Shown: positions 24,224 to 33,965, counted from the first letter of the stretch. The stretch: 64,000 nucleotides of DNA from Gulosibacter macacae (GCF_003865375.1 NZ_RQVS01000008.1:108175-172174); one strand, 5' to 3'. Made by a program: numbers and translations. Notes: a model not told the origin generated them from the sequence alone.

Positions 24224-25333
24224 ATGACCGCGCCAGCTGCCTCCCCGCACCAAGCGGAACCCACGAAGCAGCAGATTCGTCGCTGGCGTCGTCACCTCGC
24301 GAATGAGCGGGCAGAAGCCGCGACCTATCGCGCGATCGCCGCGAAGCGCGAGGGTGAGGAGCGTGAGATTCTGCTCGCGCTTGCCGACGCCGAGGGCCGT
24401 CACGAGGCGCACTGGCTCGAACTCCTCGGTGAACACGGTGAGGGGCGCGCTCGCGCTGACCTCTCGACCCGGATGTTCGCGGCGTTCTCGCGACAGTTTG
24501 GCTCGGTGTTCACGCTCGCGCTCATGCAGAACGCCGAGGCACGCACGCCCTACGCCGACGACCCGGATGCGACCGAGCAAATGGAAGTCGATGAGCGCAT
24601 CCACGAAGAGGTCGTGCGCTCACTCGCGACGCGTTCACGTGCCCGGATGAGCGGCACCTTCCGCGCCGCGGTCTTCGGTGCGAACGACGGTCTCGTCTCG
24701 AACCTCGCACTCGTGCTCGGGGTTGGGGCGACCGGTGTTTCGCCCGGCGTCGTGCTTGCGACGGGTATCGCGGGTCTGCTCGCGGGCGCGCTGTCGATGG
24801 GTGCCGGTGAATTTGTTTCGGTGAGCTCACAGCGCGAATTGCTCGCCGCCTCAACCCCTGACCCCGATACGCCGCGCCGCATCCCCGCACTCGACGTCGA
24901 CGCCAACGAGCTCGAACTCGTCTACCGCGCTCGCGGCATGAGCCGCGAAGAAGCCGCCGCATGTGCCGCAGAAGTGTGGGCGCGCATCGGCGCGCACCCA
25001 GTCTCGGGCCCGATGCACCTGCACGACGACCACGTCGACCCCGACCACGAAGAGCTCGGCACGCCCTGGGGTGCGGCGATTTCGAGCTTCCTCTTCTTCG
25101 CCGGTGGCGCGATCATCCCGGTGTTGCCGTGGCTGTTCGGCATGAGCGGCTTCGCCGCGATCGTGTTGGCGGCAGTCATTGTCGGCATCGCGCTCATCCT
25201 CACCGGTGGCGTCGTGGGCGTGCTCTCGGGCGCGACCCCGTGGAAGCGGGCGCTGCGACAGTTGCTTATCGGCTACGGGGCGGCGGCGGTCACCTATGTG
25301 CTCGGCCTGCTCTTTGGCGGGGTCGTCGCCTAA
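24224..25333 (+). CDS. Ferritin-like domain fused to VIT1/CCC1-family metal transporter
   Basis: A 369-residue fusion. Residues about 15-150 form a rubrerythrin/ferritin-like helical domain with regularly placed acidic and His residues (RRHLANERAEAATYRAIA, DAEGRHEAHWLELLGEH). Residues about 155-369 are a VIT1/CCC1 membrane domain, beginning FRAAVFGANDGLVSNLALVLGVG and containing LLAGALSMGAGEFVSVSSQREL, with three further C-terminal membrane helices. Such proteins (as in membrane-bound ferritin MbfA) export iron or manganese, with the ferritin part sensing or oxidising the metal. GAAAGG is upstream of the start. The gene appears to stand alone between an alcohol dehydrogenase and a Nudix gene. 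Confidence 0.85.
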   Translation: MTAPAASPHQAEPTKQQIRRWRRHLANERAEAATYRAIAAKREGEEREILLALADAEGRHEAHWLELLGEHGEGRARADLSTRMFAAFSRQFGSVFTLALMQNAEARTPYADDPDATEQMEVDERIHEEVVRSLATRSRARMSGTFRAAVFGANDGLVSNLALVLGVGATGVSPGVVLATGIAGLLAGALSMGAGEFVSVSSQRELLAASTPDPDTPRRIPALDVDANELELVYRARGMSREEAAACAAEVWARIGAHPVSGPMHLHDDHVDPDHEELGTPWGAAISSFLFFAGGAIIPVLPWLFGMSGFAAIVLAAVIVGIALILTGGVVGVLSGATPWKRALRQLLIGYGAAAVTYVLGLLFGGVVA

Positions 25334-25368
25334 CTCGCCCGCAGGATGCGCGGACTACGCTCGGCGGC

Positions 25369-26004
25369 ATGCCGGTACCCGAGTTTGTTCTGCTATTGCG
25401 CGCCAAGATCGGCCACGATCCGCTGTGGCTGATTGGTTGCACGGCGATAGTGGTGCGTCCGCATGCGGCTGATGCGGCAAGCCGCGAGGATGCATTGGCC
25501 GCGGTGGCAACGATCAGTAGCGCGACTGCCGCGCGGGCTCCGCGCGTCGGCACCCGGGCCATCGCTCCAGAGGTGTGGTCGGCTGACGGTGCCGCTCCCG
25601 AAGACATCCTGCTCGTGCGTCGTAGCGATGACGGCCTCTGGGCACCGGTGACGGGCGTCGTCGACCCTGGTGAGCATCCGGCCGTTGCGGCCGTGCGCGA
25701 AACGCTCGAAGAGGCGCGCATCGAGGCGGTGGTCGAGCGGCTCGTGCAGGTGCACGTCACCGATGAGGTAACGCATCCCAATGGCGATATCGCGCAGTAC
25801 ACGGGCCTGGTGTTCCGCTGCCGCTACCTCGCTGGTGAGGCAGGTGTTGGTGACGATGAGTCGACGGATGCCCGCTGGTGGCCGGCCTCGAGCCTGCCGC
25901 CGATGCGCGAGGTGCACCGGGATGCGATTCGCGCGGCGCTCGGCAACGACCCGCTTTGCGAATTGCGCGATGGTGACGACGTGATCCCTGTGGTTGCGCC
26001 GTGA
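25369..26004 (+). CDS. Nudix hydrolase
   Basis: 211 residues from ATG 25369; the longer frame upstream lies inside the transporter gene and is rejected. The Nudix box is GVVDPGEHPAVAAVRETLEEARI near residues 100-123 (core RETLEEARI). The G-x5-E and EE metal-binding residues are kept; the usual small or Gly residue near the end is changed. Such enzymes hydrolyse nucleoside diphosphates linked to another moiety. Substrate is not deducible. The N-terminal 85 residues (VPEFVLLLRAKIGHDPLWL) recall actinobacterial Nudix proteins with an added N-terminal segment. Confidence 0.82.
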   Translation: MPVPEFVLLLRAKIGHDPLWLIGCTAIVVRPHAADAASREDALAAVATISSATAARAPRVGTRAIAPEVWSADGAAPEDILLVRRSDDGLWAPVTGVVDPGEHPAVAAVRETLEEARIEAVVERLVQVHVTDEVTHPNGDIAQYTGLVFRCRYLAGEAGVGDDESTDARWWPASSLPPMREVHRDAIRAALGNDPLCELRDGDDVIPVVAP

Positions 26005-26059
26005 CACAGTGAGCGTCGACGTGGTTCGCCCGCGCTAAGGCGGCCTGCGCCGCGAGAAG

Positions 26060-26902
26060 TCAGTTTGCGGAGGGGGCGCCCACCACGAGCTGGCCGGATT
26101 GGGCGCCCTGGGTCACGGTCACGGTCTGCATGGTGCCGGCGTACTCAAACTCGCACTGGAATGACGCACCCTGTTCGACCTTGACCCAGGCCGGGCAATT
26201 CACCGTCGCGAGGTCGCTCATGCCGAAGTCTTCGCGGAGCACCTGCGCGACCTTAGATTCAACCTTCGCCTCATCGAGGCTGTTGATCTGGTGGGCAAGG
26301 AAGTACCCGGCGACACCGCCGAGTGCGATGCCGATGGGGAGCAACAGCGAAAGCATGACGATGGCGCCGCGGCCTGACTTCTTCTTTTTGCTCGAGGAGG
26401 TGGGTTGGTAGCTCGCGACCGGCGGCTGCCCATATTGCGTCGTCGAGGTGCCGCCGAGCGGGGATGCTGTGGGGCGCTGGGGTGAGTAGCTACCCGCACC
26501 GGGTGCTTGCGGCCGTCCGTATTGCGGAGTTGCCGGGATGCTCGGGGCGCTTGAGCCGCCGAGTGGCGATTGTTGTGGGCGCGGGGCCTGCGGCTGGCCG
26601 GGCGCCGCGGGGGACGTCGGCATCGACTGCCAGCTGCCCTGGTGGGACGGGGTCGCGGAGTGACGCGGCGCGCTTGACTGGCTCGGGGTCGCCGGCCGAT
26701 AGGGCGAGGCGCCGGGCGCTTGTTCGGGCTGTGCTGATTGACCAGGCTGCTTGGACTGTCCAGCCGAGCTAGCCGAACTAGCCGAGCTGGTCTGCCTAGC
26801 CTGCCCAGTCTGCCCAGCCGCATCCGGGCGGAGCGAACCGTTCCACGAGTGCGTACCGGGGGTGCGCGGGGTCTCGCCGCCGCCGCTTTCGTTGCTGTTC
26901 AT
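26060..26902 (-). CDS. DUF4333-domain membrane protein with Pro/Gln/Ser-rich cytoplasmic tail
   Basis: 280 residues. The N-terminal 165 residues are low-complexity (Ser, Pro, Gln, Ala, Gly), probably disordered. A lysine-rich SSSKKKKSGRG precedes one transmembrane helix (about residues 182-205). The extracellular C-terminus (about 210-280) matches DUF4333, with a Cys pair (VNCPAW and FQCEF) likely forming a disulphide. This fits actinobacterial surface proteins of unknown function. It is the last of three minus-strand genes encoding surface-exposed proteins, 17 bp after a lipoprotein gene. Confidence 0.72.
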   Translation of the reverse strand: MNSNESGGGETPRTPGTHSWNGSLRPDAAGQTGQARQTSSASSASSAGQSKQPGQSAQPEQAPGASPYRPATPSQSSAPRHSATPSHQGSWQSMPTSPAAPGQPQAPRPQQSPLGGSSAPSIPATPQYGRPQAPGAGSYSPQRPTASPLGGTSTTQYGQPPVASYQPTSSSKKKKSGRGAIVMLSLLLPIGIALGGVAGYFLAHQINSLDEAKVESKVAQVLREDFGMSDLATVNCPAWVKVEQGASFQCEFEYAGTMQTVTVTQGAQSGQLVVGAPSAN

Positions 26903-26919
26903 ATCCGATCCTTCGCGGT

Positions 26920-27849
26920 TCAGAGCGCGGCCAAGCGGCTCAGGAAGCTATCAAGCTGCTCTTGCGTGGTGATGCGGTACACATCATTGTTCGGCACATT
27001 CGACGATGCCACCGGCACCATCTCGGTTGACGGCTCGCGGCTCGTGATCTCGAAGCCCACCTGCAATTTGAGCTGCTGTCCGTCGGCGCCGGTGAGCACA
27101 CCGTTCACCTCGGCCTTGGTCACGACGCCATCTTCCGACACCCAGAAGTGCAGCGGAATGAGCGTCTTCCGCGCGGCATCGTCGAGGAAGCCGTCGAACT
27201 CGCCATCCTTCGGAATGAGGTAGACGTCGGTGAGCGCCTCGTAGGTCACCGCGGTGGCAAAGTGCTGGTCGCCAGCCTCGCCCTGCGAGAGCTGCACCGG
27301 GATGTTCATGCCCGAGTCGACGCTGATGTTCCACGCGTTCGTGAGCGCGCACATGAACGTCACCGAGTAGAGGCCGCAAATACGCGAGGCATCCACGCTG
27401 CGGTTGAGGTCGCCCAAGAAGGTCACTTCGACCCAGCGCTTGCCGCCCGAAAGCTGCGATTTGATGTTGTCGCCGAGCAGGTAATAGGTCACCGACGAAC
27501 CGGCTTCATGCGATTGGTCATAGGCGTCATCGGGCTCGTTCGACACGCGCCGCGAGACGTAGCTCTCGCCGTCGACCGAGGTGACGTACTCGAGGTTGAG
27601 CTTGCCATTGCGCTCGGTCTCAATGTGCATGTAGCCGACCGCCTGGAACGCGGGAAGCGCCGCGATACCGGCAAGCGCATCCAAGTTGACGAGCAACGAT
27701 ACCGCACCCGCGTGGTACGCGACCTTCTCATCGTGGTTCGCGACGACCCACGGGTTGACCTTGTTCTCAAAGGGAAGCTGGGTGGCGCATCCTGAAAGGG
27801 CGATCGCCGCCGCGGCGGCAGTCAATAGGGCGAGAGGTTTCCGCATCAT
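26920..27849 (-). CDS. Putative lipoprotein of unknown function
   Basis: A 309-residue exported protein. It has a signal peptide with lipobox ALSGC, so Cys near residue 21 would be lipid-anchored outside the membrane. The mature part contains repeated beta-rich segments (LNLEYVTSVDGESYVSRRVS, split as LNLEYVTSVD and GESYVSRR; KLQVGFEITSREPSTEMVPV) in the manner of LppX/LprG-like or DUF-type lipoproteins, but I do not recognise a named family. It sits between a secreted protease gene (5 bp upstream) and a DUF4333 gene, and all three are on the minus strand, so they are likely one operon with a joint cell-surface role. Confidence 0.62.
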   Translation of the reverse strand: MMRKPLALLTAAAAAIALSGCATQLPFENKVNPWVVANHDEKVAYHAGAVSLLVNLDALAGIAALPAFQAVGYMHIETERNGKLNLEYVTSVDGESYVSRRVSNEPDDAYDQSHEAGSSVTYYLLGDNIKSQLSGGKRWVEVTFLGDLNRSVDASRICGLYSVTFMCALTNAWNISVDSGMNIPVQLSQGEAGDQHFATAVTYEALTDVYLIPKDGEFDGFLDDAARKTLIPLHFWVSEDGVVTKAEVNGVLTGADGQQLKLQVGFEITSREPSTEMVPVASSNVPNNDVYRITTQEQLDSFLSRLAAL

Positions 27850-27854
27850 CGCTC

Positions 27855-28928
27855 CTACTGATCGATTCCGTTGTAGAGATCAAGCGCCGTTTGGCCAAGC
27901 ACGGGTGAATTTGCTTGGTTCGTGCCCATTGACACGGTTGAGGTGACGCCGACGACGAAGCCGTTACCGGCGGTTCGGTCGAAACTCGTGAGCCAGCCAC
28001 CGCCCGAAGAACCCTGCGTCATCGTGCATTTGTGGGTGTAGCCGCCCTGCCAGTTCGACGAGAACGAGGTCGAGGCGCAGACATACTCCTCGCGGCCGTC
28101 ATAGGGCGGCGCCGAGGGGTAGCCGACCTGCGTCAGCGTCGACACTGGGATGCCGAAGGCAACTCCCTGCGCGCCGGTGACATCCTGAATCGACTGGCCG
28201 CCGCGCTCTTCGAGCTTGATGAACGCGAAGTCGTAGTTCCAGCCCTTCTCAGACTGCAGCATCCCCTGTTCGTCAGTGATCGCGTTGTCGACGAACTCCT
28301 GCGGCACCGCCACGCTCACCGCAGCCCACATGCCATAGGGCTGCTCTTGCGCATCATTGCGGTCACCCGGCACGAACACCACCGATTGCGCGAGCGTGCC
28401 CTTGCCATCGGTCGAGACGACGCAGTGCGCCGCGGTGACGATGATGTCGCCAGAGTTCGAATTGATCACGGTCGCCGAGCAGACGTTGAGGTAGACGTTG
28501 TCGAAGGTGAAGTAGAGGCGGCCGAAGGTGGATGCGCCAAGGCCGGCTCGGTCGTATACGGCTGCGTCGCTGATGACGCCGTAGCCCTGTGCGTTCGACG
28601 GCATCGCCGTGGTCGCGGGCTTGTAGGCACCGGTGGCGGGGTCGCCGGGGCCCGGGGGCAGGCCGTTCTCGGGTGTCTGGAACTCCATACCCTCGGCGTT
28701 TTCGAGCTTGTCGGGATCGCTCCAGAAGTCGTGCGATTCCTGCGGCGTCGAGGCGAACTCTTCGCGCAAGCCCGAATCAGGCAGGTGCACTTCGGGGAGG
28801 AACGGGTCGTAGCCCGCCTCCGAGGCCTGCACATCGAGGTCGGTCACCGCGCAACCCGCGAGCAGCACTCCGGTCGCAATAACGGCGACGAGTGCGGTGA
28901 GGCGGCGGCGGATGCGGCCTGCGGTCAT
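27855..28928 (-). CDS. Trypsin-like serine protease lipoprotein
   Basis: A 357-residue lipoprotein with lipobox LLAGC (Cys26) and a chymotrypsin-fold protease domain. The catalytic triad is visible: His168 in VTAAHC, Asp233 in NYDFAFIKL and Ser308 in GSSGG. Cys150/169 and Cys284/301 are placed to form the usual disulphides. It would cleave proteins at the outer membrane face or in the wall. The region between the lipobox and about residue 135 is a Pro/Gly-rich spacer. It is the first gene of the three-gene surface operon and is divergent from a luciferase-like monooxygenase gene, with about 150 bp between. Confidence 0.85.
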   Translation of the reverse strand: MTAGRIRRRLTALVAVIATGVLLAGCAVTDLDVQASEAGYDPFLPEVHLPDSGLREEFASTPQESHDFWSDPDKLENAEGMEFQTPENGLPPGPGDPATGAYKPATTAMPSNAQGYGVISDAAVYDRAGLGASTFGRLYFTFDNVYLNVCSATVINSNSGDIIVTAAHCVVSTDGKGTLAQSVVFVPGDRNDAQEQPYGMWAAVSVAVPQEFVDNAITDEQGMLQSEKGWNYDFAFIKLEERGGQSIQDVTGAQGVAFGIPVSTLTQVGYPSAPPYDGREEYVCASTSFSSNWQGGYTHKCTMTQGSSGGGWLTSFDRTAGNGFVVGVTSTVSMGTNQANSPVLGQTALDLYNGIDQ

Positions 28929-29080
28929 CGACGGAACCTCCGTGCCGGTGTGGTCGCTTCAGTGACGGTCATCGGTTCAGTTTCGCGCATCCGGGTGACG
29001 TTTGCGTCGTGCGGAAGTCGCAAAGGTGTGAAATCTGCAGTTTTTGGAATGGGTGGCGGCGCTCGTGGGTTGCAGACGTC

Positions 29081-30079
29081 ATGACCTTGCTTTCGGTGCT
29101 CGATCTCATTCCGCTCGCATCAGGCCAGTCCACACACGATGCGCTCGGTGCGTCACGTGAACTCGCACAGGCGGCTGACCGCCTCGGCTACCACCGACTC
29201 TGGCTCGCGGAACACCACAACACTGAAGCGATCGCCTCAACCTCACCGCCGGTGGCGCTCGCGTGGCTCGGAGCCGCGACCGAACGCATCCGGCTCGGTT
29301 CTGGTGGTGTGATGCTGCCGAACCACGCGCCCTATGTGGTCGCCGAGCAGTTTGCGCTGCTGGAGGGGATGTTTCCGGGGCGTGTTGATCTGGGGCTTGG
29401 GCGCGCGCCCGGCACCGACCCGATCACCGCGCAGGCGCTGCGTCGCGACCCGACGCATCAGGCAGTGCACGACTATCCGCGCAATGTGCTTGAGATCCTT
29501 GGCTACCTCGGCGATGTGCGCGACCAGCACGATCCCGAGTATCTGCGCCGCATCCGCGCTGCGGCCGATATTGCCCACCTGCCCGAGGTGTGGCTGCTCG
29601 GCTCGAGCATGTACTCGGCCGAGCTCGCGGGCGCCCTCGGCATGCGGTACGCGTTTGCAAACCACTTCGCGATGGGCACCGACCCGGTGGCGGTGTTTGA
29701 GCACTATCGCCGCAGTTTCGAGCCGTCGCCGACGCTGGATGCGCCGTACGCGATGGTGTCGGCGGGTGCGCTCGTCGGTGAGACCCATGAGGATGCGCTG
29801 CGGCTCGACCTGCCGCAGCGCGTGTGGCGTTACGAGTTGGTCGCCGGGAAGATCGGTCCGGTGAAATCGCCGGCTGAGGCGGCGGCGTTTGCGCAGCAAG
29901 TGGGGGAGTCGGATATCTGGCGGCGAGCGCGCGGCCACGAATTTGTGGGCACGGCCGAGGTCGTGCGCACGGGGCTCGAGCGACTCGTGGAGCGCACGGG
30001 CGCGGATGAACTCATGCTCTCGGTGAGCGCGCACGATGTCGCCGACCGCATCGCGACGCTCGAAGCGCTCGCGCCGTAG
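29081..30079 (+). CDS. LLM-class flavin-dependent oxidoreductase (luciferase-like)
   Basis: 332 residues from ATG 29081; the longer frame from 29009 has no family support. The TIM barrel of bacterial luciferase-like monooxygenases is evident from SVLDLIPLASGQSTHDAL, AADRLGYHRLWLAEHHN and GRVDLGLGRAPGTD. Members use FMNH2 or F420 to oxidise small molecules. The subfamily marker AEHHN and the length match the common actinobacterial group annotated as alkanal monooxygenase-like, whose substrates are unknown. It directly precedes a methyltransferase gene and may be co-transcribed with it. Confidence 0.85.
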   Translation: MTLLSVLDLIPLASGQSTHDALGASRELAQAADRLGYHRLWLAEHHNTEAIASTSPPVALAWLGAATERIRLGSGGVMLPNHAPYVVAEQFALLEGMFPGRVDLGLGRAPGTDPITAQALRRDPTHQAVHDYPRNVLEILGYLGDVRDQHDPEYLRRIRAAADIAHLPEVWLLGSSMYSAELAGALGMRYAFANHFAMGTDPVAVFEHYRRSFEPSPTLDAPYAMVSAGALVGETHEDALRLDLPQRVWRYELVAGKIGPVKSPAEAAAFAQQVGESDIWRRARGHEFVGTAEVVRTGLERLVERTGADELMLSVSAHDVADRIATLEALAP

Positions 30080-30091
30080 TTGGCGCGACGT

Positions 30092-31738
30092 ATGCGAGAC
30101 AATATCCCCGTGACTTTCGTCTTTGATGACCCCGCCGACGCCCCGATCTCGTCTGACCAGGCGTTGCTTGACCGCATCCGAGCCACCCTCATCGGTGCCA
30201 ACTTCACCGTCGACGGTGTCGAAGAGGTGGTCGGTGCCGAAGCCGCAGCCGCACTCCACCGAGACCTGCTCGCACCGGCGGAGTTTGCGCTCGAAAGCGC
30301 GGCACCGGATGGCCTCGCTGGCCTCATCCGCGTGTACCTGCTGGCTCAGCCAGTCAGTGCCGGGCAGCTACCGATCGGCGCCGCCGAAGACCACCTCGCC
30401 GCGGGCCTCCTCGAGCCTGTGCCCGGCAAAATGACCGGGCACGACGGTTACGCCCTGTTGCGCGCCCGAGTCGACCTGCGTCCCTATGCGGTGATGGATG
30501 CATCCGGTACCGTCGACCTCTTCGTCGCGAGCGATCTCGGCGGCGTGCAGATCGCCGCAGACCGGCCGCTGCGTCGCGACCACGTCGTCGGCATTGGCCC
30601 GGCGACGACGAACCTTGCACAACTCACCCCGCGCGATCGCGTCGGCCGCGCCCTCGATCTCGGCGTCGGCATGGGCGTGCAGACGATGCACCTGCTCGCG
30701 CATGTCGACCACGTTGTCGCCACCGATATCTCGGAGCGCGCGCTCGCGTTTGCTCGCTTCAATCTGCTCATCAACGCTGCGGCACTTGGCCTTGACCCGG
30801 CAAATCTTGAGGCCCGGGTGGAACTGCGCCGGGGCGACCTCCTCGAACCCGTGCGCGGCGAAACGTTCGACCTCATCGTCTCGAACCCGCCGTTCGTCAT
30901 CACCCCGCGACGCGATGACGAGGGCGCTGCCGATCAGTACACCTATCGCGACGGGGGCCGCCCAGGCGACCGTCTTGTCGAAGACCTCATCCGCGGGCTC
31001 GGCGAGGTGCTCGCACCCGACGGCATCGCGGTGATGCTCGGCAATTGGGAGATTCACGAGCAGGATGCATCCTGGCACTCGCGCCTCGAATCATGGCCCG
31101 GCGACGAGGTTGATCTCTGGGTGATTCAGCGCGAGCGCGCCAGGCCAATCGAGTACGCCGATATGTGGCTGCGCGATGCTCAGGAGAACCGCGAGCTCAC
31201 CTCGTGGCGCGAGCAATTCGCTCGCTACCTCGACGACTTCACTGACCGCCAGGTCGACTCGGTCGGGATGGGCATGCTGCTGCTCCACCGCCCCGGTAGC
31301 GAGCCCGCTGCGAACGAACTGCGTCGCCCCATCCGCCGCTTTGAAACCCTCGAACACCAGCTCGAGCAGCCGCTCGGGGCGCGTATCCGCGACGCGTTCT
31401 CGGCCGATGACTGGCTGCGCGCGCATCGCGACGCCGATCTCAGCGACGAAACGTTCGTGGTCGCCGGTGATGTCACCGAAGAGCGGCACCTGCGGCCCGG
31501 TGACGAGCATCCGACCGCCATGCTGCTGCGCCAGGGCGGTGGTTTCCGTCGCACCTTCCCAGAGTCGACCGAACTCGCGGCCTTTGTGTCGGTGTGCGAC
31601 GGTGAACTTACGGCCGGTCAGATCATCGCGGCGCTTTCGGGGCTGCTCGAAATTGAGGATGCGGTGCTCGGCGCGTCGCTCTTGCGCGACGTTCGCGACC
31701 TGGTTGCGCTCGGTTTTCTCGTGCCCGCCTGGACATGA
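30092..31738 (+). CDS. Class I SAM-dependent methyltransferase, HemK/PrmC-like (DUF7059 type)
   Basis: About 548 residues from ATG 30092; TTG 30080 and GTG 30110 are alternative starts. The SAM-binding motif ALDLGVGMGVQTMHLLAH is near residue 185, and the catalytic NPPF of N-methyltransferases occurs in DLIVSNPPFVITPR near 265. The N-terminal 150 residues form a helical/winged-helix region and the C-terminal 180 residues an additional domain. This layout is common in actinobacterial proteins annotated as methyltransferases with DUF7059. The NPPF motif suggests methylation of a Gln/Asn or exocyclic amino group, perhaps on a translation component. The target is unknown. Confidence 0.78.
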   Translation: MRDNIPVTFVFDDPADAPISSDQALLDRIRATLIGANFTVDGVEEVVGAEAAAALHRDLLAPAEFALESAAPDGLAGLIRVYLLAQPVSAGQLPIGAAEDHLAAGLLEPVPGKMTGHDGYALLRARVDLRPYAVMDASGTVDLFVASDLGGVQIAADRPLRRDHVVGIGPATTNLAQLTPRDRVGRALDLGVGMGVQTMHLLAHVDHVVATDISERALAFARFNLLINAAALGLDPANLEARVELRRGDLLEPVRGETFDLIVSNPPFVITPRRDDEGAADQYTYRDGGRPGDRLVEDLIRGLGEVLAPDGIAVMLGNWEIHEQDASWHSRLESWPGDEVDLWVIQRERARPIEYADMWLRDAQENRELTSWREQFARYLDDFTDRQVDSVGMGMLLLHRPGSEPAANELRRPIRRFETLEHQLEQPLGARIRDAFSADDWLRAHRDADLSDETFVVAGDVTEERHLRPGDEHPTAMLLRQGGGFRRTFPESTELAAFVSVCDGELTAGQIIAALSGLLEIEDAVLGASLLRDVRDLVALGFLVPAWT

Positions 31739-31856
31739 CCGCTGAGTGAGAATCACCCGGGTCAGTTCACAGTCGGGAGCGTAGAATAAACCATGGTGCG
31801 CCTCACAAGGGCATTGGCACCATGTTTCGACTCAATCAGGAGGCGTGAACCAGCGC

Positions 31857-33965
31857 ATGACCATGCTCAACGAAGCCGTGCAACAACGTGAAGACCAGGA
31901 CCCCTGGCGCGGATTCGACGGGGAGGCGTGGCGCCAGCGCATCGATGTGCGCGACTTTATTCAGCGCAACTACACCCCCTACGACGGTGACGCTGGGTTC
32001 CTCGCTGGTCCTACCGACAAGACGCTCAAGGTTTGGGAGACGCTCGAGCGCGACTACCTTTCGGTCGAGCGCGAACGTCGGGTCTATGACGTCGACACGC
32101 ACACTCCTGCCGATATCGATGCCTTCCCGGCCGGTTACATCTGCGCCGAAGACGATGTGATCGTGGGCCTGCAGACCGATGTGCCGCTCAAGCGCGCCAT
32201 GATGCCGCAGGGCGGTTGGCGCATGGTCGCCACGGCCATCCGCGAGGCAGGTAAAGAGGTCGACCCGGCGGTCGAGCGCATCTTCACCCGCTACCGCAAG
32301 ACCCACAATGACGCGGTCTTCGACATCTACACCCCGCGTATCCGTGCGGCTCGTTCTTCGCACATCATCACGGGCCTCCCCGACGCTTACGGCCGCGGCC
32401 GCATCATCGGTGACTACCGTCGCGTGGCGCTCTATGGCGTCGATGCCCTCATCTCCGACAAAGAAGCCGCGAAGCACGCGGTCGGTAGCCAGGGCTTCAG
32501 CGAGCACTGGGCGCGCTACCGCGAAGAGCACTCCGAGCAGATCAAGTCGCTCAAGAAGCTCAACAAGCTCGGCGAGATTTACGGCCTCGAGCTGAACCGC
32601 CCGGCGGCCAACGCGCGCGAAGCCGTGCAATGGACCTATATGGCCTATCTCGCCGCGGTGAAGAGCCAGGACGGCGCCGCCATGTCGATCGGGCGCCTCT
32701 CGGCGTTCCTCGACATCTACTTCGAGCGTGACCTCGCCGATGGTGTGATCACCGAGTCTGAGGCGCAAGAGATGATCGATGCGCTCGTGATCAAGCTACG
32801 CATCGTGCGCTTCTTGCGTACCATTGACTACGACCAGATCTTCTCGGGCGACCCCTATTGGGCCACCTGGTCAGACGCCGGTTTTGGCGTCGACGGCCGC
32901 CAGATGGTGACGAAGACCTCGTTCCGCCTACTACAGACGCTGCGCAACCTCGGCCCCGCACCCGAGCCGAACATCACTATTTTCTGGGACCCGGCACTGC
33001 CCGAGGGTTACAAGGAGTTCTGCTCGGCGATCTCAATCGAGACTTCGTCGCTGCAGTACGAATCGGATGCGCAGATCCGCGAGCGCTGGGGTGACGACGC
33101 GGCGATTGCCTGCTGTGTCTCGCCGATGAAGGTCGGCCAGCAGATGCAGTTCTTTGGCGCGCGCGTGAACGCCGCGAAGGCGTTGCTTTACGCCATCAAC
33201 GGCGGCCGCGATGAAATGACCGGCAAGCAGGTTGTCGAGGGCTTTGAGCCAGTGCAGGGCGATGGTCCGCTCGACTTCGACGACATCTGGCGCCGCTACG
33301 AAGAGATGCTCGACTGGGTGATTGGCACCTATGTCGAGGCGCTCAACATCATCCACTACGCCCACGATAAGTACGCCTACGAAGCGATTGAGATGGCGCT
33401 GCACGACAGCGACATCATTCGCACGATGGGATGCGGTATCGCCGGCCTCTCGATCGTCGCCGACTCGCTCGCGGCGATTAAGTACGCGAAGGTGACACCG
33501 GTGCGTGACGAGACCGGTCTCGTGGTCGACTACATCACCGAGGGTGACTTCCCGGTGTACGGCAACGACGATGACCGCGCCGACGACATCGCGGCGACGG
33601 TGGTGCACACGGTCATGGCGAAGATCAAAGAGATCCCGCTCTACCGCGACGCCATCCCCACACAATCGGTCCTCACGATCACCTCAAACGTGGTCTACGG
33701 CAAGAACACCGGCTCGTTCCCCTCGGGTCACGAGCGCGGCACGCCGTTCTCGCCCGGTGCCAACCCCGGCAACGGCATGGACACCCACGGCATGGTCGCC
33801 TCGATGCTCAGCGTCGGCAAGCTCGACTACAACGACGCGCTCGATGGCATCTCGCTGACCAACACCATCACCCCGCAGGGCCTTGGTCGCACCAAGGAAG
33901 AGCGGGTCAAGAACCTCGTCGGCATCCTCGACGCGGGTTTCATCATGGACGACAGCCAGCTTTAA
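31857..33965 (+). CDS. pflB: Pyruvate formate-lyase large part, lacking its glycyl-radical domain
   Basis: About 702 residues from ATG 31857 (GTG 31845 is also in frame but only 1-2 bases from AGGAGG). It would convert pyruvate and CoA to formate and acetyl-CoA under anaerobic conditions. RQRIDVRDFIQRNYTPYDGD at the N-terminus and the adjacent active-site cysteines in AIACCVSPMKVGQ (about 419/420) match E. coli PflB closely. E. coli PflB runs to 760 residues and ends with the glycine-radical segment. Here the chain stops at MDDSQL just before that segment, which is supplied by the next gene at 34002. The two frames are in phase, separated by one TAA and 36 bases. The activase follows. Confidence 0.9.
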   Translation: MTMLNEAVQQREDQDPWRGFDGEAWRQRIDVRDFIQRNYTPYDGDAGFLAGPTDKTLKVWETLERDYLSVERERRVYDVDTHTPADIDAFPAGYICAEDDVIVGLQTDVPLKRAMMPQGGWRMVATAIREAGKEVDPAVERIFTRYRKTHNDAVFDIYTPRIRAARSSHIITGLPDAYGRGRIIGDYRRVALYGVDALISDKEAAKHAVGSQGFSEHWARYREEHSEQIKSLKKLNKLGEIYGLELNRPAANAREAVQWTYMAYLAAVKSQDGAAMSIGRLSAFLDIYFERDLADGVITESEAQEMIDALVIKLRIVRFLRTIDYDQIFSGDPYWATWSDAGFGVDGRQMVTKTSFRLLQTLRNLGPAPEPNITIFWDPALPEGYKEFCSAISIETSSLQYESDAQIRERWGDDAAIACCVSPMKVGQQMQFFGARVNAAKALLYAINGGRDEMTGKQVVEGFEPVQGDGPLDFDDIWRRYEEMLDWVIGTYVEALNIIHYAHDKYAYEAIEMALHDSDIIRTMGCGIAGLSIVADSLAAIKYAKVTPVRDETGLVVDYITEGDFPVYGNDDDRADDIAATVVHTVMAKIKEIPLYRDAIPTQSVLTITSNVVYGKNTGSFPSGHERGTPFSPGANPGNGMDTHGMVASMLSVGKLDYNDALDGISLTNTITPQGLGRTKEERVKNLVGILDAGFIMDDSQL

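Noticed and set aside
28032..29084. A 350-codon plus-strand frame
   Set aside because: Antisense to the serine protease, which has a complete signal peptide and catalytic triad.
29243..30259. A 338-codon minus-strand frame
   Set aside because: Antisense to the luciferase-like monooxygenase; Arg/His-rich composition without a recognisable fold.
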